A model generated the notes under the pieces. It did no database searches. It saw only the letters and a list, made by a program, of their open reading frames with translations, and was not told the DNA's origin. Source: Thalassia testudinum (lineage: Eukaryota > Streptophyta > Magnoliopsida > Alismatales > Hydrocharitaceae). From it: a stretch of DNA of 64,000 nucleotides. Of this stretch, positions 1 through 8,595 are shown in pieces (the first letter of the stretch is position 1; every line of letters begins with the position of its first letter). Where the stretch lies: contig JAZHRO010000013.1 in the NCBI GenBank assembly GCA_037157565.1, positions 79,663,501 to 79,727,500 of the forward strand. The letters run 5' to 3'. The position numbers and the translations under genes are program-made.

Positions 1-390
1 GGGTGATAAGTACACGACTTATCAACCGGCCCTCTGATTTGAGGGAATTTTGAGTTTTAAGCATCTACACACTTTCTTTGTACTGACTCGTTATTCGGCG
101 ATTCTAACGGAAATTGGGTAGCTAATGAACCTTCTAGGGTGATATGGCTGGCAAGTTATCGTGGGTAACAGCCCATAGGTAGGTTGTCCAAAGCCCAGTC
201 ACTGGACCTTTCTTTTTTTTTTTGCTGCCTTTAGGTAAATCTTAGATTAGGGAAGCCACCTACTTAAAAAACAAAAAAAATCAAAAAGAAAAAGGAGAAA
301 AGAACAAAAATAAATAAGCCACACTTCACCGCACGAGTATGGCTGGCAAGTTGTCGGTGGTAACAGCTCATCGACCGGTTGTCAAGAACC
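1..390 (+). mobile_element. Athila-like element, 3' internal region (first part)
   Basis: Noncoding 3' internal sequence of a + strand Athila-like Ty3/gypsy element that runs off the left edge. It matches, in reverse complement, 20280-20660 of the large Athila-like element in this window. It continues at 2125 after the solo LTR at 391-2124. Two copies of a motif beginning tatggctggcaagtt lie at about 142 and 338, with related flanks (gttgtcc and cccag) in both. The 5-bp target site gaacc occupies 386-390. Confidence 0.75.
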
Positions 391-1056
391 TGTAATTTAC
401 CCTACTTGGAGGGGTGAGATCAGCGTGACAAAAAATACGGAATTGAAAATATAAACAATCTCACAAAAATAAGCAATCACAAAATGTACACAGGAATTTT
501 TAGGTGGAAACCCAAACCGGGTGAAAACCACCACCTAACCCTCTCGAGTTAGGATTTTCCGATCAACCTAGTTGATCAAATCCACTAAACGAATCACTTT
601 AAAACGAGGGTGATTCAACCTCAGTACAACCACGCTACAAGTACGAGGGTAGCGTTCCTCAACCCCTTCTCTCCACGAGAAGGATTTTGTCCCACGAAGG
701 AGATGGAAATTCGCAAAGCGAATACCCAACCAAAAGACAAAGGTAAAATAAACAACAACCTATAGAGCCAACAAAGTAATAAACCTAAGCTTCTATAGGA
801 TTTAGGAAACTCCCCTTTGTAAGGAGTGCGTCGACGATGACGCGGTGCGTGAGCCACGCGACGGCGCAACTTCGCTCTTGTGAACTACGGCGGGAGAGCG
901 GGTGCGCGAAGGGAATGATGATCTCAAGATGTAGAACTTGAGCTTAGAGAGCAAGAGCTTCTTGGACACAAGAGAGTGGAAATACTTGATCTTAGTGTAT
1001 TGCAAAGTGTTTCTTGTGTTTCTCTTGTTGTGTATTGGTGTGTAAAGGCTTCCCTC

Positions 1057-1064
1057 TATTTATA
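1057..1064 (-). promoter_or_regulatory. TATA box of solo LTR H copy 1
   Basis: TATAAATA on the minus strand, in a sequence shared with the other copy (62932-62939). It lies about 115 bp downstream, in transcript sense, of the palindrome array at 1178-1715, so the array occupies the U3 enhancer position. Confidence 0.6.
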
Positions 1065-1177
1065 GAGGCCTTAGGAAGGCTTTGGAAGGCTTAAGAAAGG
1101 TCCTATAGCCGTTGGGAACAAAGCCCAAGTGAATCAGCCCGAAATCAGGAACAATCATTGTTCTGACAGGCTTATCA

Positions 1178-1715
1178 AACGTCTAATTCTATCATCAGAC
1201 GTCTGTAAGTTCACTATAAGACGTCTGATTCAAATGTCAGACGTCTGATTTTGGGCGGGTCTCTCCCTGACTTGGATTAGATCTAAACAGGGTTTTTACG
1301 CAAGTCCATCAGACGACATACAGGACGTCTGGAACTATGTCTGGACGTCTGGAAACCTACTTTTACTGTGGGAATTGATTTCCAAATGTTGCAACGGCTA
1401 GAAAATCTCTGAGAAGAGATTTTGGGTCAGCCGAGGCAAAACGGTCATTTATCAGACGTCTGGAAAGGCCTAAGGACGTCTGATAAGGCTCTAACGGTCA
1501 TATTCTTGAGTGTCTGCTAAGCCAGCCAATGGTCCACTAATTGGACGTCTGGCAAATCCATCAGACGTCTTTTAAGACGTCTGGTCTAAGGTCTGGACGT
1601 CTGATTTCATCAGACAGAACTAACTATGTCCAGCCTAACAGTTATCAGACGTCTGAAACAACAGTCAGACGTCTTAAAATACTTTATCAGACGTCTGATT
1701 TGGGAATTAGACGTC
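1178..1715. repeat. Array of AGACGTCT palindromes in fixed register
   Basis: Fifteen exact GACGTC hexamers start at 1198, 1220, 1240, 1324, 1344, 1455, 1475, 1544, 1564, 1576, 1596, 1648, 1668, 1690 and 1710; mutated versions start at 1178 and 1312. Most extend to the palindrome CAGACGTCTG. They form pairs exactly 20 bp apart. Pairs join into fours with steps 20-22-20 (1178-1240 and 1648-1710) or 20-12-20 (1544-1596). About 0.13 such hexamers would be expected by chance in this length. Spacers between sites are not conserved. ACGT-centred palindromes are typical plant bZIP targets; binding is an inference. Confidence 0.9.
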
Positions 1716-2106
1716 TGGAAGTGCTGTTTGAACCCTATATTGGTTTTCTAAGTATTCTACAGAAAACCTAAGTATCCTAAGGCTGTGCCGGTGTTCCTAG
1801 GACTACTGTTAGGATTCTTTGAGGCTCTTTAACATAATTTCTAAGGAAAATAAAGAGCAAGAAAAATAAAGATAAAAGTACATGAAAGGATTAAAAAGAA
1901 TCTATCCTATTCTTCTTGTCTTCTATCTTCAATCTGTCGCTCCACGCAAACCTCCTCTGTTTTCCGTCAAGCTCCTCCAATCCGTCCTGGATGCGAGCTC
2001 GAATTCCGTTTAAACACGTCCACATTTGCAATTGACCTGAAATCTAGGACTCAAATTGCAAATGTTAAATAACACGTGTTTTGTTATCATCAAAACAAAT
2101 GATCGT

Positions 2107-2120
2107 GGTGCTTTAGCACC
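2107..2120. repeat. Terminal hairpin of LTR family H
   Basis: The arms GGTGCT and AGCACC are separated by two bases, four bases from the LTR end. The second copy keeps it at 63944-63957, with one change in the loop. Confidence 0.6.
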
Positions 2121-2124
2121 AACA

Positions 2125-2701
2125 GAACCCAGCTCAGAAAATGCACTAAAAATTCCCAAAACACTTAGGAAGAAGCGGAGAAGTAGAATAAACCGGGGAG
2201 ATATACACTGGATTCACCCTTGTGTTGACCCCGTTAAAAAATAAAAGTAGGGAGAAAGCTACCGGTTGTAAAGATACACCTTTAGGCAGAATTCTTTTTG
2301 AGGTCACCTAGAGGCGTAGAAATCCAAAGTCCGTTCTAATTGCCGGTCAACGAGTCTATCACAATCACAATAAGATGCTTAAAACTTAGGGTTCTCATCA
2401 AATCTTGGGTGAGTTGAATGGCCGTAGAAAGCCACTCTTAAACCCTAAAATTTGAAAATCCAAAAAAAGTTAGAAAAGAGTAAAAAGAGAAAAGGAAATT
2501 TTTCTTTGAATAAGACAAGGGCTTGAGGCGGTCTGCATATTGGCTGATACCCGGGTATTGTTGTGTCTTTGAAAGTTCAGTTCCTAAGTAGACAATTTCT
2601 TAATGATTGAAAATAACTCAGGTCCAAATAATCTAACCTAATTCTTTTATAAATAGCATATAGCTTTTGCTAGGGACTAGCAAAAATCAGGCATGGGGGT
2701 A
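2125..2701 (+). mobile_element. Athila-like element, 3' internal region (second part)
   Basis: Resumes the element interrupted at 390, starting with the duplicated target gaacc. It matches 19702-20280 in reverse complement and contains no coding sequence. It ends in a purine-rich stretch (aggcatgggggta) just before the LTR, in the polypurine-tract position. Confidence 0.75.
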
Positions 2702-3298
2702 TGATGTAAACACATTTACACTACTTAAAATGTCTATTTATGTATGTTCTTAAGCATAGGATTGCATTTCATGATATAAATATTGCATAACATGCATCAT
2801 CTCGCATTTAGAGTAGTTTGAATAAAATGGAGGTTAATTGTCTCCTTTTATGTGCTTGGACAGGGCAAACATTTTATCGGGGCCTCGGATCAAAGATCCA
2901 ACCGTATGGATATGATCAGGGCGACGATTGGAGTTCAACGACTCCAAGATCGCCCTAATCAGGCATCCGTAGCATCAGATAGAGATCGAGGAACCCTAGA
3001 AGATCAAGGGCCAGGATGGTGTAAATCCGCACTTCAGATGACAAATCCGACTGCACGGATGAATTCAGATCGACGATCGCATCCCAACGACACAAAAATC
3101 GAGTCAATCTGACATCTGTGGCACCATCTACAACTTCCAGAAGATGGACGGCCAAGATGGCGCCACGTGGCGCCATCTCAGCCGCCCAAACGGCCGCTGG
3201 CATCTTGTGAAGGCCCCCGCCCGATCGCTCTCTGCCATCAGATGGAGATCCAACGGCTGTGGCCACCCGGCGCTTAAAACATGCACTCGACCATCCGC

Positions 3299-3367
3299 GC
3301 CCCGCAGCGCAGCGGTCGAGCGCGCTTACGCGAGCATGGGGCGTGGGTTCGAGCCGCGGCAAGGGGA
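3299..3367 (+). other. tRNA-like segment in Athila-like U3
   Basis: An A-box-like GCAGCGCAGCGG (3304-3315) and a B-box-like GGTTCGAGCC (3346-3355) are about 30 bp apart. GCCCC at the start could pair with GGGG at 3363-3366. Three other LTRs in the window keep related segments on the opposite strand: about 5762-5836 (boxes TAGCACAGCAGG and GGATCGATTCC), 19031-19102 and 31737-31808. I do not call a functional tRNA, because the arms are imperfect and it is shorter than a tRNA. It could be a captured tRNA or SINE head. Confidence 0.45.
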
Positions 3368-3632
3368 TTGGAGGCGCGAGTAATTGAGGCGCGTGGAGCG
3401 TCGGATGGAGATCGTGCGGTCGCGGGAACCCGATAGCGCCGACGCACGATTGGACACCCCGCGTAACGCGCGATCGCACGCGCAGGCGGGCGGGTTGCAG
3501 CGGGCACGAACGCGATTTAGGCCGTCCGATCTCGCGATCGGACGGCTGAAAAACGCTGGACGTGCGCGAGAGTTGAGGAGCGAGCAGCCGAGGAGGCGCG
3601 CGTGGGCGCGGCGGCGACGGCCACGTCGGGGC

Positions 3633-3660
3633 TTTAGTGACGGATTTATCCGTCACTAAA
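3633..3660. repeat. Perfect U3 hairpin TTTAGTGACGGAT
   Basis: Two 13-bp perfect inverted arms with a 2-nt loop, about 60 bp before the TATA box. Imperfect versions sit at the same place in the other Athila-like LTRs (about 5500-5526, 18749-18780 and 31469-31498). Confidence 0.8.
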
Positions 3661-3718
3661 GACCCCTTATTTATTATTTTGAAGATGTAATGTCCATTTT
3701 GCCCCCACTCCTTGAAAC

Positions 3719-3725
3719 TATAAAA
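3719..3725 (+). promoter_or_regulatory. TATA box of Athila-like 3' LTR
   Basis: TATAAAA followed by GGAGAC. The same box and flank occur on the minus strand of the other Athila-like LTRs (5435-5441, and near 18690 and 31405). Transcription from here would run rightwards, towards the opposing LTR. Confidence 0.6.
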
Positions 3726-4485
3726 GGAGACCCCCTCCATACGAAATTTTGATCCCTTCTTTCTCCTCTCTACCCCTCCAAAGCTTAAGAGAAGCTTGTC
3801 CCACACCCGGGATGCTTCTCGCGAGATAAAGTCCAATTTTCGTTCCCCTTCGGAAGTGGATCCCACGACGACGACGACGTGCTGCTTCGTTCCCGTTCTT
3901 CTGATTCGTCTTCCTTCGTCCCGTTTCGTTCTCCTTCGTCCAGGCGTAGTCCCGTCCGGCTCGTCCTCCAAGCAACCGTCGAGGAGGATTTCTCTCTCCC
4001 TATTCTTTTTACCGCTTTCTAGTATAGATTTATTGCTTTCTAGATTAATCTACTCGTCCTCCAAGCAATCGTCGAGGAGGACATTTCTCTCTTCATTCTT
4101 TTAATGCTTTCTAGAGTAAATTTTATCGCTTTCTAGAGTAATTATTTTATGCTTTCTAGTTGTAATGAACAATCTCTTCAATACAAAAATTCATTGTTTA
4201 TTCTACATCTCATTTTGATTTCTCTGTGTAATATTCTCTTTCTCTCTTACTCTCTCTCTCTCTTCTATTTATTGTAAATAATTAGATGGTTCTAAATTGA
4301 ATTATTCTGTAACAAATAAAAAGAAACGCGTAGTTTTTAAATCAAACGTCTGCCTCCCTGTGTTCGACTCGGAATTTTAATTTCGGTATAAATTTTATTT
4401 GTTGAACACGAATTCTTCGCTTTTGAACTACAACGACAGGTTTTCCAAAACCGAACACGTTAGCGTAGGTTGTAATCGTTCAACA

Positions 4486-4752
4486 CCTAGGTTGATTGAT
4501 GTTTGTGTTATTATGTGGTGAAATGAAATCTAATGGGTGGGAACTGGGGGATAACTCACAGAACCTTCCACAGCACTTTACTCCAATCTACCGCTATTGC
4601 TTGTCTCGAAAGAGTACCTGCAATCACAATAAGAAAGGAGAGAAGTGAGGTAAATGATTCGTAAGTTATAAAAACGCGAAGAAAAAAATCAAGGAGAGTC
4701 GCCTCCCTGGCAACGGTGCCAAAATGTTGAATCCCCGGCAACGGCACCAAAA
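4486..4752 (-). mobile_element. Leader fragment of second Athila-like element, with PBS
   Basis: Resembles 30540-30747, the 5' leader of the large Athila-like element. Next to the LTR at 4753 it carries primer-binding-site sequence. The element reads leftwards and is cut at 4486 by the LTR of the + strand element; its body must lie beyond the left edge. Confidence 0.7.
4704..4749 (-). promoter_or_regulatory. Duplicated tRNA-Asp-type primer binding site
   Basis: Two tandem copies (4704-4721 and 4732-4749) of a sequence close to the 3' end of plant tRNA-Asp, the primer type I associate with Athila elements. Each is followed by aaaatgttgaa, so the last bases of the LTR are duplicated too. Only the copy at 4732-4749 abuts the full LTR. 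Confidence 0.7.
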
Positions 4753-6448
4753 TGTTGAACATCAGGTTGCTACGCTAACGTGTTCGGTTTTGAAAACCTG
4801 TCATCGTAGTATGAAAGCGAAGAACTCGTATTCAACAAATAAAATTTATACCGAAATGGAAATTCCAGGTTGAACATAGGAAGGTGGACGTTTGATTTAA
4901 AAATTACGCGTTTGCTTTATTTGTCACGAAGTAATTCAATTGATTAAAACTAACTATTTACAATAAATAGAAGAGAGAGAGTAAGAGAGAGAAGAATATT
5001 ACAAACAGAAATCAAAATGAGATGTAGAATGAACAGGGAATTCATCATTAAAGAGATTGTTTGTTTCACTAAACATTACAACTAGAAAGCAGAAAATAAT
5101 TACACTATAAAGCAGTAAATCTACTTTAGAAAGCAGTAAATCTACTCTAGAAAGCATTAAAAGAATGGGGAGAGAGATATCCTCCTCGACGGTCAGTTGG
5201 AGGACGAGCTGGACGGGATGACTCCTGGACAAAGGAGGACGAAGGAAGGCGAACCAGGAAGAACGGGAACGAGGCAGCACATCGTCGTCGTTGCGGGATC
5301 CGTTTCCGAAAGGGGGACGAGAATTTGACTTTATCTCGCGAGAAGCATCCCGGGTGTGGGACAAGCTTCTCTTGAGCTTTGGAGAGGGAGAGAAGAGAAG
5401 GAAGGGATGAGAATTTCATATGGAGGAGGTCTCCTTTTATAGTTGCAAGGAGTGGGGCAATTTGGTCATTACACCTCTTAAAACATTAATTCAGGACCTC
5501 TAGTGACGGATAAAACTGTCGCTAAAGGTCTGAACGTGGGCATAGTGGGCGGCGCACGTGCCCGCTTGCTTTCCTACGCGCTCAACGCACGCGCACGTCC
5601 AGCCATTCTCAGTCGTTCGATCGCGAGATCGGACGGCTTAGATCGCGCTACGCCTGCCTCCTCAGCGCGCGCCTACCCGTGTACGATGCAGCGTCTTTGT
5701 CGCGCGTACAATAACGCGTGGGCGCTATCGGGCATGCACAACCATTTGATCGCGATCCGACGCTCGCCCGCACCCGCTCGCGAGGAATCGATCCCACTCC
5801 AGCTCCTCGCGATAAGGCACTGACCTGCTGTGCTACGCCATCCAAATAGTCGCACGGATGAAATCAAGCGCGCGCATCCACAGCCGTTGGATCAAGATCC
5901 AACGGCCCAGATCTCACGCTGGATCTTCTTTGGAGAGGCAGCGGCGGTCTTGAGGGCCGGTTGGACGGCTGAGATGGCACCACGTGGCGCCATCTTGGCT
6001 GTCCATCTTCTGGATGATATAGATGGTGCCATGGTTGTTGGATTGAGTCGATTTTCACGCCGTTAGGCTACGATCATCAATCTGAATCCATCCGTGCGGT
6101 CGGATTTGTCGTTTGAAGTGCAAATTCACACCATCTTGGCCCTTGATCTTCTAGGGTTCCCCGATCTCTATCTGATGCTACAGATGCCTGATTAGGGTAA
6201 TCTTGGAGTCGTTGAACTCCAATCGTCGCCCTGATCATATCTGTATGGTTGGATCTTCGATCCGAGGTCCCGATAAAAGGTTTGCCCTGTCCATGAACAT
6301 AAAAGGAGACAATTAACCTCCATTTTATTCAAACTACTTTAAATGCAAGATGATGCATGTTATGCAATATTTATAGCATGCAATGCAATCCTATGCTTAA
6401 GAACATGCATAAATAGACATCTTAAGTAGTGTAAACATGTTTACATCA
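4753..6448 (-). mobile_element. 5' LTR of minus-strand Athila-like element
   Basis: A 1696-bp unit with the same termini as 2702-4485 in opposite orientation. A TATA box reads leftwards at 5435-5441. The PBS adjoins its left side, so this is the element's 5' LTR. To the right it abuts a CACTA transposase fragment, its insertion target. A partner target duplication cannot be tested because the other end is outside the window. Confidence 0.85.
5435..5441 (-). promoter_or_regulatory. TATA box of minus-strand Athila-like 5' LTR
   Basis: TATAAAAGGAGAC read on the minus strand. Transcripts would run left and converge with those from 3719. Confidence 0.55.
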
Positions 6449-6460
6449 CTCTCTGATAAA

Positions 6461-6900
6461 TTAAGGTACCTCGGACATTAATTTAGATGTGGCCCTATTG
6501 ATAACCTTCATCTGAAATAATTTCAATAAAAATGTAAAACTAGACACAAAGCTCACTCTAGGAGCAATCGGTTCATCGGTTGCCTTAATAGCATCATAAA
6601 AGTTGTTACAACTTTGTAACATGTCACCATTGTGTACATTGTTATCTACTGCTCTAAGTTCATCGAACATCTCGATTTCGTCACCTTCAATATTACCAGC
6701 AGGCTCCTCATTAACATTCATTTAATCAGTTTCAGAAGTTTCTACGACAAATTCTCCATGAGCATTTCACTTGGTGTAATGCTGCTACTAACTATTACGG
6801 ATTACGTGCTCTAACACAGTGTTACGATCATGTACTTCTCCATTTAAGCACATTTGACAAGGATAGAAAATCAACTGTAGAAGTTTTCCTTGTCCTGATG
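6461..6900 (-). pseudogene. CACTA (En/Spm) TNP2-type transposase fragment
   Basis: Read on the minus strand from about 6900, one frame gives a transposase-associated zinc-knuckle-like stretch: PCQMCLNGEVHDRNTVLEHV. It is followed by stops and then by an open frame (6721-6461) holding NFYDAIKATDEPIAPRVS, which fits the region upstream of the TNP2 transposase core. This order matches plant CACTA transposases. The catalytic part is missing: the Athila-like LTR at 4753-6448 cuts in just downstream. It cannot encode a working transposase. The assignment rests on remembered family patterns, without a database search. Confidence 0.6.
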
Positions 6901-8353
6901 ATTTCCTATTATCATGAAATGCTCAATCTAAGAACTCCCTCACTCCATTCTTATATCGAATGTAATATGAATTTCTCACACTAATTCAAGACTTGTACAT
7001 AGTGACCTAAATAATTATTAACAGAAATAAAGTTCTTAGGTTAATGTCATTATATCTATAAACATCTACAAGAAGAAAAGCTACTCTTAAATGTACCTAA
7101 ATCACCCACTAATTATGAAAAGACATGGATATGTTATATATGTTTGTATTTTGATTATGATTTTCACTTTAATAGTCCATCCTTAAAGATTTAATCACAA
7201 CACTACTTCTTAAATGTAACCAATTTCTAGTGAAATTTCGGCAGCATCTCTCTACACTTCTCCAGTATACCCCTAATACTGACATTAACTAGATTCTCAA
7301 TAACCCCATATAAGGGCATTTAGGAACTTAGCTAAGATCAGTTGATATACCGGAGAAGAGCAAGAAGATGACACCAAACTTTCACTAGACATTGATTACA
7401 TGTAAGAAGCATCACTTAAGTTGTGATCAAATCTTCATGGACCCCTCTTAGTTCAGAACTTCTCTGAATTAAGGACAACGACACTTATGGCATGTTATAT
7501 AGACAACGCATCGTACATGAAAGTGAAGTATACATACACTCTACATTGTTTGTATAACATGATCATAAGTTTCGACGAGCGAGTACTTTAACAAAATTAT
7601 CCCCTCCTAAAACCTGAAACCTATGGGTCACAATACCTATTATTTGACCTCTAGTGTATCTAGATTTGTGTAAGTGCATATATCTATAAATTCAACATAT
7701 ATATAATATATCACACTTAACAAAATTAATGCCATTAAAATACATAATTAATTAAGTGGGTACACCTCACTTAATTATGTCATTTAAACACAAAATTATG
7801 TAACTCACATAATTAATGCAATTGAAACACATTCAACAAAATTAAGTGAGTATACGTGACATTAATTAACATACAACTATCAAATGATGTAATTGAGATA
7901 TAATAATAAAATAATGTAATTGACATACAACGTACATACAACTTATTTATGTTAATTGATCACATAAAACACACATATACATATTTCAAATATAACTAAA
8001 TATAACTATCTTAAGGAACTGCAATCAAAGATATCCCAATGCTATGAACAACCTAAATTAAATTAGATAAAATTAAGATAATTAGCAATCAACCTAAATT
8101 AACTTCTAGAGAAAAAAAGTGGAATTGGGAGAGGGGATAGGTAAGAGGACGCACGACTACTGGGTTGGGGTGAGGGTGGGGGTGTGGGGGGCAAGCGGCG
8201 CGAGGTGGGGGGGCTCTCATAGGGGCGAAGGGGAGCTAGAGGGCCGCAGGAGAAAGGTCGTGGGGCACCAAGGGGAAGGGAGCTCGAGATTGGGGGAAGT
8301 CATGGTCAGAAGAGATGACTAGCATGCTCATCGGAGGGAGGGAGAAGCAACTT
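6901..8353. other. AT-rich non-genic stretch, then GC-rich block
   Basis: AT-rich sequence to about 8110 with no convincing exon, probably CACTA interior or intergenic DNA. From about 8150 it switches abruptly to G-rich sequence that continues into the 109-bp repeat. The short open frame at 8119-8322 (Gly/Arg-rich) looks compositional. Confidence 0.5.
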
Positions 8354-8571
8354 CATGGGAGGGAGCTTTAGCCGCAGTGGAGGATGGCAAGGGTTGCAGA
8401 GGGCTCGTGGGAAGGAGAGGATTTCAGGGGAAGGGGTGCGGTGCATGATGAGTTATCGTATTCGTGGGAGGGAGCTTTAGTCGTAGGGGAGGACAACAAG
8501 GATCGCAGAGGGCTCGTGGGGAGGAGAGGATTTCAGGGGAAGGGGTGCGGCGCCTGATGAGTTATCGTAGT
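8354..8571. repeat. Two-copy 109-bp GC-rich tandem repeat
   Basis: Units 8354-8462 and 8463-8571 share gtgggagggagctttag at the start and gatgagttatcgta at the end, with scattered substitutions. The repeat lies next to TTAGTGACGGTTGATC sequences that resemble transposon subterminal motifs. Confidence 0.85.
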
Positions 8572-8595
8572 AATTAGTGACGGTTGATCGGATCT

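Larger units (their letters stand above)
391..2124 (-). mobile_element. Solo LTR, family H (copy 1), copia-like
   Basis: A 1734-bp TG...CA unit flanked by the 5-bp direct repeat gaacc (386-390 and 2125-2129). It is absent from the homologous Athila sequence near 20285, so both its borders and its insertion are clear. No internal region or second LTR is attached, so it is a solo LTR left by LTR-LTR recombination. A related copy lies at 62274-63961. A TATA box reading on the minus strand sits at 1057-1064, which sets the orientation. In that orientation the start reads TGTTGGTGC followed by a short hairpin and a segment resembling Angela/SIRE copia LTRs; the superfamily is an inference. The short open frames inside it are not conserved genes. 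Confidence 0.9.
2702..4485 (+). mobile_element. 3' LTR of + strand Athila-like element
   Basis: A 1784-bp TG...CA unit. It begins tgatgtaaac and ends cgttcaaca, the same termini as the LTRs at 4753-6448 and 18066-19701 read in reverse. It has a GC-rich U3 of about 1 kb, a TATA box at 3719-3725, then an AT-rich R/U5. The U3 holds a tRNA-like segment and a perfect hairpin. The long open frames on both strands of U3 do not resemble proteins and I treat them as composition artefacts. The LTR abuts a fragment of an oppositely oriented Athila-like element at 4486, so it appears to have inserted into that element's leader. Confidence 0.85.

Noticed and set aside
1178..1715. Regularly spaced palindromes considered as a CRISPR array
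   Set aside because: The repeat is only 10 bp with about 10-bp spacers, spacing is mixed (12, 20, 22), and it sits in a plant LTR with no cas genes.
2955..3971. 338-codon open frame antisense to the Athila-like LTR, and similar long frames at 31571-32212
   Set aside because: They span U3, TATA and R regions of an LTR, are GC-driven Arg/Pro/Ser-rich, and match no family. Shared frames among LTR copies follow from shared DNA.
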